From contig OZ244148.1 of NCBI GenBank assembly GCA_965216255.1, positions 2,480,001-2,544,000 of the forward strand: DNA of 64,000 bases, read 5' to 3'. Below, one piece after another: positions 36,409-45,823 of the stretch. The stretch's first letter is position 1. Each line of letters begins with the position of its first letter. The DNA comes from G965216255 sp965216255. Lineage in GTDB: Bacteria > Bacteroidota > Rhodothermia > Rhodothermales > Bin80. The position numbers and the translations under genes are program-made. Under the pieces are notes generated by a model. It was not told the origin of the DNA. It did not search any database and saw nothing but the letters and a program-made list of their open reading frames with translations.

Positions 36409-37350
36409 ATGGAGCACCCCCCTGCCATACGCGAAGTAATACCGGTTGCTCGCCGAATTGAGCATTTGACGCGGCACGCCGCTCCTGAAAAGCGACCCGC
36501 GATACTGGACTACTGGGAGCTGACCAAACCGGAGATTGCCTTCCTGGTCATGATCTCCGCACTTGCCGGCTTCCTCCTGGGCTCACCCGGAAGCGTCGAC
36601 GCGTGGCTGCTCGGCTGTACCCTCCTGGGAACCGGATTAAGTGCTGCGGGCGGCGGCGCGCTCAATCACTACATGGAGCGGAGCTACGACGCCCTAATGC
36701 GCCGGACGGCTACGAGGCCGCTGCCTTCAGGACGCATGGCCCCTCTCCGCGCCCTTTCGTTCGGTATACTGCTTACAGGCGTGGGCCTGGCCTTCCTTTC
36801 TTTCGTGAACCTGCTTACGGTAATACTCGCAGCGCTTACCGTAGCCCTGTACATCTTGGTCTATACGCCTCTTAAGCGAAAGACAAAGCACAATACCCTG
36901 GTAGGAATCGTTCCTGGAGCACTACCCGGTCTGGGCGGCTTTGCCGCAGCCACGGGTACGCTCGGTTTGGGAGGATGGGCACTGTTTCTAATCCTTGCCC
37001 TGTGGCAAATGCCGCATTTCCTCTCGCTTGCCTGGATGTACAGGAAAGACTATGCCAGGGCGCGGTATGCCATTTCCACGGTATTTGACCCCGATGGGCG
37101 GTCAACGGCCCGCCAGACACTGCTCTATACCGGCGCACTTTGCCTCGCAGCCATGCTCCCGACGGCTATAGGGCTGTCAGGATGGATTTACCTTACGGGC
37201 GCGGCAATACTTGGGATATGGTTTCTATTGCCGGCCACGGCATTCTACCGCTCGCGAACCATTCGAGATGCGCGACGCGTGTTGGTCAGCTCAATCCTCT
37301 ATATTCCGCTTCTCGTCGTATTGATCTTCGTAGACCGCTGGGTACAATAG
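36409..37350 (+). CDS. ctaB: Protoheme IX farnesyltransferase (heme O synthase)
   Basis: Transfers a farnesyl group to heme B to make heme O, the substrate of CtaA. A 313-residue UbiA-type prenyltransferase with eight or nine spans. The first polyprenyl-binding motif is NHYMERSYDALMRRTATRPL (usual form NxxxDxxxDxxMxRT, here with Glu for the first Asp). The second region is YRKDYARARYAI. After a short soluble N-terminus the canonical LTKPEIAFLVMISALAGF starts the membrane part. Its stop lies 2 bases from the stop of a convergent small gene. It pairs with ctaA for heme A synthesis, implying that the organism respires oxygen with a heme A-containing oxidase. Confidence 0.95.
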   Translation: MEHPPAIREVIPVARRIEHLTRHAAPEKRPAILDYWELTKPEIAFLVMISALAGFLLGSPGSVDAWLLGCTLLGTGLSAAGGGALNHYMERSYDALMRRTATRPLPSGRMAPLRALSFGILLTGVGLAFLSFVNLLTVILAALTVALYILVYTPLKRKTKHNTLVGIVPGALPGLGGFAAATGTLGLGGWALFLILALWQMPHFLSLAWMYRKDYARARYAISTVFDPDGRSTARQTLLYTGALCLAAMLPTAIGLSGWIYLTGAAILGIWFLLPATAFYRSRTIRDARRVLVSSILYIPLLVVLIFVDRWVQ

Positions 37351-37352
37351 GG

Positions 37353-37769
37353 CTACTCAATCCGTCGCCACACTTCTTCCAGGCGATATCCGCTCGGAAA
37401 CTCACCCGTGTGGTACCAGAGGTCTCCAACCACCTTTGCCGTAAATCGCAGAGCCGCACCAACCAGCACGGAGGTAATGTGGTATTCAAGGTATTCTGTG
37501 TAGACCGTGTCACCTTCAACCGTGTACCGGCCTCCGCCTGCCAGCACATCTTCGCCATCTGCCGATTGGTATCCCCACGAGAAATGTGTGGAATTTAGAA
37601 TCTTGATGGATGGACGCACGTTTGTCGTCACAATGATTGTGTCCGGGTAGACGGCACGCTGCGACGCCAAGCGCCACGTTCCTTCCAAATGATTCGCCGG
37701 CGCCTGCGCCGAGACCTGCCCACCGGCTACCAGCATTACGAAAACGAAGGTTAGGGCTATTTTGCGCAT
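37353..37769 (-). CDS. Exported lipocalin-like small protein
   Basis: A 138-residue protein with a signal peptide (residues 1-22, ending VSAQ). The N-terminal GTWRLASQ segment and alternating beta-strand pattern after it (IIVTTNVRPSIKILNSTHFSWGYQ, GGGRYTVEGDTVYTEYLEYH) resemble lipocalin-like/DUF4488 domains. These often carry a GTW at the first strand. The ligand and role are unknown. The start at 37769 was preferred over an in-frame ATG at 37790, which would add seven residues before the signal peptide. It is convergent with ctaB. Confidence 0.7.
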   Translation of the reverse strand: MRKIALTFVFVMLVAGGQVSAQAPANHLEGTWRLASQRAVYPDTIIVTTNVRPSIKILNSTHFSWGYQSADGEDVLAGGGRYTVEGDTVYTEYLEYHITSVLVGAALRFTAKVVGDLWYHTGEFPSGYRLEEVWRRIE

Positions 37770-37876
37770 GACATCAAGATTAGAATGCAATGGAAGACCG
37801 TGACTACCCCAATGTATGAAGTGAGTCGACGAAGTGAAACTTCGAGTCTTTTTCTACAGGATGGTGCTTGTTGCGT

Positions 37877-38977
37877 ATGGAGGTAAGACGCGGACATACC
37901 CGTGGGCCGATAGATGTCAAGGATCTGGGCCATGACGAAATGAAGGCCTTGGCCGTGTCTTTGGGCCAGGCGCCATACAGGGGCAAACAGTTGTTCCGAT
38001 GGGTTCACGGCCGCGGGGCCAAGACGTTTGGCGACATGGCCAATTTGCCCCAGGCTTTTCGCCAGGCGCTTGCCGACGTAGCGACCATTGGCAGGCTGGT
38101 GGTCGAGGAGACATTGACCGGCCGCGACCAAACGGTTAAGACTCTCTTCCGGCTGCCGTCGGGTCGTAAGATTGAAGCCGTGCTGATCCCCGACCTGTCG
38201 GATGATGGTGCTCCGCGGCGGCTTACCGTCTGCATTTCGAGCCAGGTGGGCTGCGCGATGGCCTGCTCATTCTGTGCAACGGGCCTTATGGGATTCCAGG
38301 AAAACCTTACCGCGGGCACGATTGTCGACCAGGTGCGAATGCTGAACGGGCTGGCCCAGGAGCGCTTCGACCGGTCCATCACGAATGTCGTCTATATGGG
38401 GATGGGAGAGCCGCTGCTAAACTATCGGAGCGTTCTCCAGAGCCTAGACCTGCTTACCCATGCTGACCTCTTCGCCCTTTCGCCGCGCCGGATTACGGTA
38501 TCTACGGTCGGCCTTGCCCGCCGCATACGTCAACTGGCCTGCGACAATCCGCGCGTTAACCTCGCCGTGTCCCTGCATGCGCCGTCGCAGGAAAAGCGGG
38601 ATGACATTATGCCCGCAGTCCGGGGGGAAGCAACCAGCCTGTCCGCCCTGTGCTCCGCGCTGACATTCTATTCCAGCACGACGGGGCGCAGCATTACCTT
38701 CGAATACTGCCTCTTCCGCGACTTCAATGACAGCGAAGCTGATGCCGAGCGGCTTGCATCCGTATGCAAATCCGTACCCAGCAAGGTAAATATCATCCAG
38801 TACAATCCGGTTACGGGCCTGCCCTTCGAACGGACTTCAGAAGATCAACTCAACGCATTCATTCGAGTACTCGTGGCGCACGGCGTAGTGGTAACCGTCA
38901 GACGTAGCCGCGGGCAGGATATTGACGCGGCTTGCGGCCAACTGGCACTAGCGCGACGCATAACTTCCCCGCCCTAG
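37877..38977 (+). CDS. rlmN: 23S rRNA/tRNA adenine-C2 methyltransferase (radical SAM)
   Basis: Methylates A2503 of 23S rRNA and A37 of some tRNAs at carbon 2. The 366-residue protein has the RlmN N-terminal domain (KDLGHDEMKALAVSLGQAPYRGKQLFRWVH). The radical SAM cluster motif is CAMACSFCATG (CxxxCxxC) followed by GFQENLTAGTIVDQV. VYMGMGEPLLNYRSVLQSL, the LAVSLHAPSQEKRDDIMP segment and ITFEYCLFRDFNDSE precede the C-terminal methyl-accepting region around the last Cys (DIDAACGQLA). In-frame TTG at 37868 is an alternative start. It is divergent from the lipocalin-like gene with 107 bases between the starts. Confidence 0.95.
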   Translation: MEVRRGHTRGPIDVKDLGHDEMKALAVSLGQAPYRGKQLFRWVHGRGAKTFGDMANLPQAFRQALADVATIGRLVVEETLTGRDQTVKTLFRLPSGRKIEAVLIPDLSDDGAPRRLTVCISSQVGCAMACSFCATGLMGFQENLTAGTIVDQVRMLNGLAQERFDRSITNVVYMGMGEPLLNYRSVLQSLDLLTHADLFALSPRRITVSTVGLARRIRQLACDNPRVNLAVSLHAPSQEKRDDIMPAVRGEATSLSALCSALTFYSSTTGRSITFEYCLFRDFNDSEADAERLASVCKSVPSKVNIIQYNPVTGLPFERTSEDQLNAFIRVLVAHGVVVTVRRSRGQDIDAACGQLALARRITSPP

Positions 38978-39713
38978 CGGCCTGCCGGCGTGCACACAGC
39001 CTTAAAGGAGGCATGCATGCCCTGTGCATTACTGCCATCTGGGAGGTTGAGACAAGTCCTGGCTCGGGGTGCGAGGCATCCAATCACAATGCGCCACTTC
39101 AGTCACTACCGTGCTGCTGACCTTACGTCTTGTCGACGCATACAATCCGAAGCCGCGGGCACTCCGTAGTACGATTCCGCGAAGCAAGCAGCTCCATGCA
39201 TGACGACTTCATACTCCTTAATGTGGCTGGGGAGACCTGATGAAAAGGTTGGCCCTTTGCTACAATACCGGCTGTCCAGAAGCATTCGCACGGCGAACGC
39301 CACGGCGCAGCTTGCCTGGCTCAGGCAGGTAGACCTCTTGACGGAAGGCTTGCCGACCGTTCCGATAGGCGAGATCGTTGAAGTTGACAGACGCCGCAAT
39401 GAGATCTGCACCGGAGTATACGCGGCACGCAAGGTTTGCCTGAGCATGCCTGCATATTATCTCTTCGGGCTCTTTATCCCGTTTGTACAAAGGATCGTGG
39501 ATAGGCGCAATTCCGGTTGCCGGAGCAAGGCCAGCGAGCTTCCACATTATGGCCGCCGGTAGTCTCCGCCTTTGCAAAGTGGGATAGACGCCACTCGGTC
39601 ACACGTAGCAGCAGGCAGCCGCGCTTAGGTTCGATGACGTGCTTTGTATATGGCCATTGTCGACCAAGGTTCACGGTTTGCCTTAGAGGTTAGGCGTCTG
39701 TACAACAAGCGGG
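38978..39713. other. Intergenic, no gene seen
   Basis: 736 bases between rlmN and the 3' end of the broken secreted-protein gene. Open frames on both strands are short and show no recognisable motif. A Shine-Dalgarno-like aaaggagg (39003-39010) precedes an ATG, but the frame that follows is short and unconvincing. No tRNA, terminator hairpin or repeat was recognised. Confidence 0.4.
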
Positions 39714-42700
39714 CTAAAAGACGTTGAGCTGCACGCGCTTTTTCACGACGCCGAACTTGATCACCTTCGTACCCACGCTTGGCACTTCCACATGGACCAG
39801 GTATATCCCGCTCGCCACAGGCAGGTTGTAGGCCGTCCGCATGTCCCAGGATATCGTCGCCACACCCGGCGATTGCTTCCGGATGGTCTTGATGAGCGTC
39901 CCATTCAAGGTAAACACGCGGATCAGCGCCAGGTCCGGCATATTGGTGAACCGTACCTCGTCCGTGAAATGGCTCACCTCGTAGTCCGAAGCTCCCTCGT
40001 ACGGGTTCGGCACCATGCCAATGTCATCAAGCCGCTCCTGTAGCTCGGCCACACCCGGATCCTCCGCGCCAAATCCCACCGTCGAGAACGAATACACGTC
40101 ACCCGGCTGGTTCGGCTTCGTGGTCGCAATCCTAAACACCGTCGGTGCCTCCGGCATGTCCGGATCATACGGCGGTGCCGATCCTGCGTTATGCACGACC
40201 AGTACGGTCCTCGCCATGATCTCGTGCCCGAGCGATCCCCCTTCCGCAAAAAAGGCATTGTGCCCACCTTCGCCGGGGGATAGGTCCGGCGGAGGATACC
40301 AGTACACCCAGTCCGTAAGCGGATCGTCGGCCGCCCCCGATATCGGATGGTCGCCTCCAATGTCAAAAACGTCGTGCACGCTGCCACCACCACACATGTT
40401 CGTGCGGCATATCACCGGAACCAGGCGCACGTCGTCGCTCCCGTCATCCGGCGTGGCTACGCCCGCGTGCCACAGTTCAAACGGAATCTCCATGTAGCTT
40501 CCATCGGAAAACGCCCGCCATCCCAGACAATCGGCGGCCTCAAGCGTTCCGTTTACTCCGTCCGCGCACCGCTGCGTAAAGCGCATCTCATAGTCCTGGA
40601 TGCCCAGATGCGGCAGATTGGTGCCGCCGCGCATGACTCGTTCAAGGAAGGAGCCCCCTTTGTGACAAGGCCGTACGCGCCACCTGCATAAAGCCCCACC
40701 GCGCGTCGCTCATTGACTGCTGCCGGCCTTGGACGGGCGAATCAAGTCCGAGTGACGAAGGCAATCCGGCCCAGCTAAACGACGCGGACTCGGGTGGATC
40801 CAGTGGCCCTGCCCCATTGGCCACCGTCAGGAAATTCTTGAAGCCGAGATCCGGACCCACCACGGAGAACTCCATGCCATCTACCAGAACAATCCCTGAC
40901 CGCTGCGGCACCGGCTCGCCCGAGGCACTGCCGTCGAAGATGACCGCGCTATCGCGCTTGATGTCGAAGGTTACGTGCTGGTTCTCTGCGACGCGAACCT
41001 TATCTGCCAATGTGATAAACGGCACATCTGGCCCATCTTCCTTTACCTCATTCTCCTGTAGCGCCGACTGGCGCGGTTCCAGGTTGTAGAATTCGACAGA
41101 GTACGTACCCGCCTGTACGGTAGCCGGGTTTACGATTCGGGCCCAAACCCTGCCATTGCCTTTGCCGGCCTTTCTAGCACGAAAATCCGCCCCGGGATCG
41201 GCCTCCTCCTCCGTGGCCGCATCGGCAATCACCCGCGGCAACCGCGTGGGGATGACCTCCACACGCGCGGTGGGGCCGCGATAGACCTTGGGCGTGGAAT
41301 ACTCATTATAGGCATAGGCCTGCACGCCAAAATGGTACGCGCTGAAGTTGGTAAGTCCCTGCACCGAATAGTAGCTCTGCGACCCGTTATCTGATCCCGA
41401 TGCCGTTACCGATAGACAAATCTCCAGGAATGGCTTCAATTACCTGCGTAACCCCATTGGCCACGTCGTAATTGGCGATGACCTTGCCCACCTGATCACC
41501 GGCGCTCTCAAACTGGTAGACCGTATAGCCCTCGAACAGGTGAAGATCCTGTCCCTCGGGCGCAATCGGTGTGTCCTCCGCATTGCCTTCGAGATAGTTG
41601 TTCGACGGCGCGGAGTCGGTCCACTCCAGAATCACCTCCCCGTCCAGCACCGTGGCCGTAACGGCCGGGGCAGCAAGCGGGGCTGGCCGTTGAAAGCCTG
41701 CGTCGAAGGCAGCCTGAACCACATCATCGGCCTTCTTCAACCTCTGGACGGAATCGAAGTTGTTCTCCCCCCGTGCCCACACGATCCCGAACACGATCTG
41801 CTGGAAATCGCTCGATTCAATGGTGAACGGGCCGGTAGACATGACAAAGGTCCGATCCCCATACCACATATCCGTCCCCAAGCCGTCCAGGTTGCACTGT
41901 GACCAGAATTGGCATTCCGCATCACTGTAACCCGGATCGCCCGAATACATGAAGTCCGTGGGCTCGTTAGAAAAATGCCGGCCGTTGCCTCCAATCGTGA
42001 TGGGAGAGCCGTCCGGCTACCACTTACCGAGAAGAACCCTATAGTATTCGCCCCCCCTTTGGATCGCCAATATGATGCAAATCAAGGGGTCCACAAAAGT
42101 GCATCATCTCCAGATTCCGGTAGTCTGGGCGCGGCACGCCGCTGACCATGGCTGTGTCTAAAGAGGACGGCACAACCGGGCCCTGAAGAAAGTCGTACCC
42201 CACGGCCGGGGGAATACCATATCCGTAACCCCTCCCTTCGTCATTGTTGTCCGCATTCCACGCGTAGCCTATTCCACGTGATGTGTCGGAGCCGATCCAA
42301 TCATCCTGGAAGTTGCCAAGGTCCGGATCCGAGAATATCCCGAAATACGTTTTGGTCAACGGGGCGGGACCTTTGACATACAAATTGTACTTGAAGAACG
42401 TGGCATTACCGATGTCGCCAGACACGTTGAGTGCAAACGCCATAGCATGCACTTCGAGGCCAATCGGGGGCGTGTCACTTCCCGGCAAACGACGCTCATT
42501 GCCCCGGTCGTTCATGATCCATCAGATGGACTGGTCACCTAGAATCGCCGGTCGCTCCCCGGCAGCCAGGTCCACAACGCGGTGCACGCGCTCGGCGAGC
42601 GGGACACTGATGTCAAAGGCTACTTCTTCCCCCTTTTTGTCCACCCCTGCATCTCCGTCGTCGTCTGCGCCATTGTCCGGAGGGGCAAGCGTAGGAGCTC

Positions 42701-43155
42701 CGAGACCGGTGGGCCATTCCTGCAGATCGGGCGCCGCCACACCCGCGGCATTGTATTCATCGATGTCGCTACGGCTCACCTTGTACATGCGGTCGTATTG
42801 CGCACAGTCAGCCGGCGGCGCCCCGCCCTCGTCCAGTGGACCGCCCCAGAACTGGTACGCGCCATACCGCGCAGCGGCAACGCGCAACTGATCGCCAATA
42901 TATCCTCCGATCCAGATGCCAGAGACAAAGAAGGCATCAACACCGCCACCCTTGGGAACCTCGTACACAAAGATCGCCCCTCCAGAATAGGCTGCCGTTC
43001 TTGAGGATGCGGGCCCGAACGTTGTTTACGTCCAGGTACGCTCCTCCAAGGGCGGGCACGCAGTTGCCGGTCTGTGCGAGGCTTTCACGACCGAGACCCA
43101 AGGCTAGGACCGACGCGACCAGAACAGAAATGGACTGTCTATTGGGCACGGCCAC
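39714..43155 (-). pseudogene. Broken gene for a T9SS-type secreted protein
   Basis: Six consecutive same-strand fragments read as one ancestral protein of about 1,100 residues. The N-terminal signal peptide is SISVLVASVLALGLGRESLAQ; the start is a GTG at 43155 or 43149. The body includes VYEVPKGGGVDAFFVSGIW and FTIESSDFQQIVFGIVWARG. The C-terminal T9SS/FlgD-like tail (LIRVFTLNGTLIKTIRKQ to VVKKRVQLNVF) is intact. It is interrupted by frameshifts near 42980 and at the C7 run 42051-42057, then near 41420, 40700 and 40655. In-frame stops are at 42522-42524 (TGA in place of a Trp codon) and 42017-42019 (TAG). The family is known, to my recollection, as large hypothetical proteins of Rhodothermales. 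Confidence 0.82.
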
Positions 43156-43841
43156 TAAGCTCGCGCTCAATGGACGCCATTTGCGCGGCGGAAAAGGGTG
43201 TCGCTCCCATGACTTCTCGGTCAATCAAATAGGGATGCGGGTGCCTTCCGAGGGCCCAAACTCCAGAAAAACAACCGGACGTTGCCCCTGGCTACTCCAG
43301 ACGTGCTGCCAAGCGGCACATCTCTCTTACTGGAAGCCCACCTGAGCGTGCGGTAAACTGGCGCGGACCACGATTAATAGTGTACGAAATTGCCATGATT
43401 CGTGCCGTGATATGATCAGTCGACTCAGCCGAGAGCCCGGAAGTCCAGAAGCTTCCATTTTGCGCATCTTCCTTTCTTCAGATCCGCTGCATTCCCAATC
43501 ATTGACACTTGCGCTCCAGACAGACATTCCGCCGGGGAATAGGCTTAAGTACGCCCCCTGCCTGCTCGACCAGATTGGCAGCGGCCTTATCCGCGACAGG
43601 CTGCTAGCCGTGCTCGCGTGTGCGGTCCCGCAGAGACGGGCGACCGGTTGTGGGCGTCTGCAAGGCCAGCGTCCGCGCAGACATTACGACGCATGAGCGC
43701 CCAGCCACCAAGAGCTGGGTGGCAATCGGTACGCACCAGTTCCGGAACGGCGCCCGGGACGTCCAATGAATGAGGATTTACACGCTGCAAAGCAGCACGG
43801 CACCGATCTCCCCGAGCCTCTACGCTTACATACGGAGAGCC
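43156..43841. other. Intergenic, no gene seen
   Basis: 686 bases upstream of the broken gene and downstream of the ferredoxin gene. A 23-codon frame from an ATG at 43210 (MGATPFSAAQMASIERELSG...) looks coding-like but ends in a stop and is too short to call. Other open frames on either strand have no recognisable features. Confidence 0.4.
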
Positions 43842-44207
43842 CTACGCCTCCGGGCGGTCAATCCATTCGGGCTCAGGCGTGACGGTCTCAGCCGGAGTAG
43901 GCCCAGGGTCGGTCCATCCCATCGTGGATACCCGCATCAGGGGCTCCACGTTCATGTCGCCTTCCACCAAGATCTGGCAGGCCAGGCGAATCTTGCCCAA
44001 ATGGCCGGCGGCCTCCAGCTTGTCGCACTCCGCCCGCGTCATGACTGCAGGCTCTCCCTCAAATACACGCACACGGCAGGTCGTACACCGGGCATAGCCG
44101 CCGCACCGGTGTCCAATATCTACGCCGGCCTCTTCAATCGCGAGGACCAGCTTCTGGCCCTGGGGGGCCTGATATGAACCGACTCCGTCTATCGTAATCG
44201 TGGGCAT
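43842..44207 (-). CDS. 2Fe-2S ferredoxin
   Basis: A 121-residue electron carrier of the adrenodoxin/plant-type fold. The cluster ligands are Cys35, Cys41 and Cys44 (HRCGGYARCTTC) and Cys77 (LACQILV), in the CX5CX2C...C arrangement of adrenodoxin-like ferredoxins. The C-terminal 30 residues are Pro/Glu/Thr-rich and probably disordered. The start at 44207 (MPTITIDGVG) was chosen; an in-frame TTG at 44216 is an alternative. It is divergent from the serine-hydrolase gene with 62 bases between the starts. No reductase or partner enzyme is adjacent. Confidence 0.9.
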   Translation of the reverse strand: MPTITIDGVGSYQAPQGQKLVLAIEEAGVDIGHRCGGYARCTTCRVRVFEGEPAVMTRAECDKLEAAGHLGKIRLACQILVEGDMNVEPLMRVSTMGWTDPGPTPAETVTPEPEWIDRPEA

Positions 44208-44269
44208 GCGTCGCAAGAATTGTGTTTATTCCGCGGTACTACGCCTTACTCCGCCCCCGGTGCCTCACC

Positions 44270-45496
44270 ATGAAGCTAGTTAAGCAATGTGCGCTAGTTA
44301 TATCCGCCCTTGTGCCACTGGCTTGCAGCGCGCCGCAATCTGCAACTTTCGAAGAGACCAGGGAAACGTACCTGGATACACGGTTTTCCGGCGTGACGAT
44401 GCAGACAGTGGATTCGCTGGTGCACATGGCCATTGAAGAGCGCTGGTTTCCTGCCGCGGCGGTGGCCATCGGGCGCGCGGACACCGTGTCAAAGCTATCC
44501 GGTTACGGCACTTTCACGTATGAATCACCCAAACCGGTTACGCCGGACTCGCCTTTCGGCCTGGCCTCCCTTACCAAGGTCATTGCCACCACAACCGCCG
44601 TCATGCTGTTATATGAAGGCGGCGAATTGGATTTGGATGCACCTGTAAGCCAGTACCTCAACGCCTACAACCGGCCCGGAAAGAAAGATATCACCATTCG
44701 GCAGCTGCTTACCCATACGAGTGGGCTTACCGCCTACATCACTTTCTACCAGGAGGGAGTAACGACACGGGAGGCTATACTCGACGCTATTTTCAGCGAG
44801 GATTTGGAGTCCCATCCCGGCGAGACTTACCGCTACAGTGATTTCGGGATGATTACGCTGGCACTCGTCATTGAAGAGATTACAGGACAGAATTTCGCCA
44901 CGTTTACGCGTGAACGTATTTTTGAGCCCTTGGACATGGAATCTACCGGTTTTCGGGGCATAGGCATACCGGACACCAACGTGGTCCCGACTGAGATGGA
45001 CGACTATTTCCGGCACCGGCTCGTACAGGGCGAAGTGCACGACGAAACCGCCTGGATTCTCGGGGGAGCGGCCGGGCATGCCGGTCTCTTCTCGACGGCA
45101 CGTGACCTGGCGCGGTTTGCTACCATGCTCTTGCGGGACGGCAGGCATGCCGGCGCAGCGTTCCTGCGGCCCGAAACTGTCAAACTGTTTACCACCGTCG
45201 TCGACACCTCCGTTTCTACGCGCGCACTCGGTTGGGATACGAAGGCGCCGGAGCCGCCTGCAAGTGCCGGCCAGCTGTTCGGCCCACGAAGTTTCGGGCA
45301 TACGGGCTTTACCGGAACATCCATCTGGATTGACCCAGACGCGGACATCTATGCCATATTGCTTGCCAACCGTGTCTACCCGACCCGTGAGAACTACGAC
45401 TATGTAAGAATTAGGCCAGCCGTTGCAGAAGTGGCCTATGCAGTGCTGGTCGGTGTGCCGCAGGACTGGGAACCGAAGCTGGAGCCGGAAGAATAG
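44270..45496 (+). CDS. Exported beta-lactamase-family serine hydrolase
   Basis: A 408-residue protein with an N-terminal signal sequence ending in LVPLACSAP; Cys19 is a possible lipidation site, although the lipobox is imperfect. The beta-lactamase/class C-like domain has the nucleophile motif SLTK (SFGLASLTKVIA), the Tyr motif YSD (ETYRYSDFGMITLALVIEEITGQ) and a KTG-equivalent HTGFTG. The family includes penicillin-binding protein-like esterases, peptidases and the C-terminal domain of GH3-linked proteins. The substrate is unknown and resistance is not implied. A longer frame from 44222 exists but would place the signal peptide internally. It is followed by the FmdB-like gene after 63 bases. 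Confidence 0.87.
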   Translation: MKLVKQCALVISALVPLACSAPQSATFEETRETYLDTRFSGVTMQTVDSLVHMAIEERWFPAAAVAIGRADTVSKLSGYGTFTYESPKPVTPDSPFGLASLTKVIATTTAVMLLYEGGELDLDAPVSQYLNAYNRPGKKDITIRQLLTHTSGLTAYITFYQEGVTTREAILDAIFSEDLESHPGETYRYSDFGMITLALVIEEITGQNFATFTRERIFEPLDMESTGFRGIGIPDTNVVPTEMDDYFRHRLVQGEVHDETAWILGGAAGHAGLFSTARDLARFATMLLRDGRHAGAAFLRPETVKLFTTVVDTSVSTRALGWDTKAPEPPASAGQLFGPRSFGHTGFTGTSIWIDPDADIYAILLANRVYPTRENYDYVRIRPAVAEVAYAVLVGVPQDWEPKLEPEE

Positions 45497-45559
45497 GTTC
45501 GGAACCTTGAAAAGGCATTAGGCTTTTACTTAGGTTTCCCACGCTATTTCCATTCAGGC

Positions 45560-45823
45560 ATGCCTACCTACGTATACCGACGCGCAGACGGAACATCCTT
45601 TGAGTTGGAACAGCGCATCACGGCAGAGGCGCTCTGCAGGTGCCCCACTACAAATCAGCCGGTGCGCCGTGTCATAACCAGAGGCACGGGGCTCATCTTC
45701 AAGGGCAGCGGCTTCTACCAGACGGACTACGTATCCAAACCCGCCGAAAGCAAGGCACCGGAAAAGAAGGAAGAGACAAAGCCCGAGCCCGCCAAAGCTG
45801 AAGCCGTGACCACTTCAGAGTGA
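45560..45823 (+). CDS. FmdB-family small regulatory protein with eroded zinc ribbon
   Basis: An 87-residue protein. It begins MPTYVYRRADGTSFELEQRI and has the family FKGSGFYQTDYVSK segment, typical of FmdB/CxxC_CxxC_SSSS-type proteins. The usual first CxxC is absent (RRADG), and the second pair is reduced to Cys-Arg-Cys (LCRCPTTNQPV), so zinc binding is doubtful. Relatives in Bacteroidota often lack the first pair. The C-terminal third is a Lys/Glu/Pro/Ala-rich tail. Function is not established; FmdB was first described as a regulator of formamidase or methanol/amine metabolism in other bacteria. Its stop overlaps the convergent tpiA stop by 9 bases. Confidence 0.8.
   Translation: MPTYVYRRADGTSFELEQRITAEALCRCPTTNQPVRRVITRGTGLIFKGSGFYQTDYVSKPAESKAPEKKEETKPEPAKAEAVTTSE

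Noticed and set aside
39003..39010. Shine-Dalgarno-like aaaggagg as a gene start
   Set aside because: The frame after the following ATG is short and has no recognisable motif, and this genome uses few such sites.
42522..42524. TGA as a recoded (Sec or Trp) codon
   Set aside because: Other frameshifts and a TAG in the same gene make decay the simpler explanation; no SECIS-like structure was seen.
44270..45496. Antibiotic-resistance beta-lactamase
   Set aside because: The domain is of the broad serine-hydrolase/class C-like family with YSD and HTG variants; sequence alone does not support resistance.
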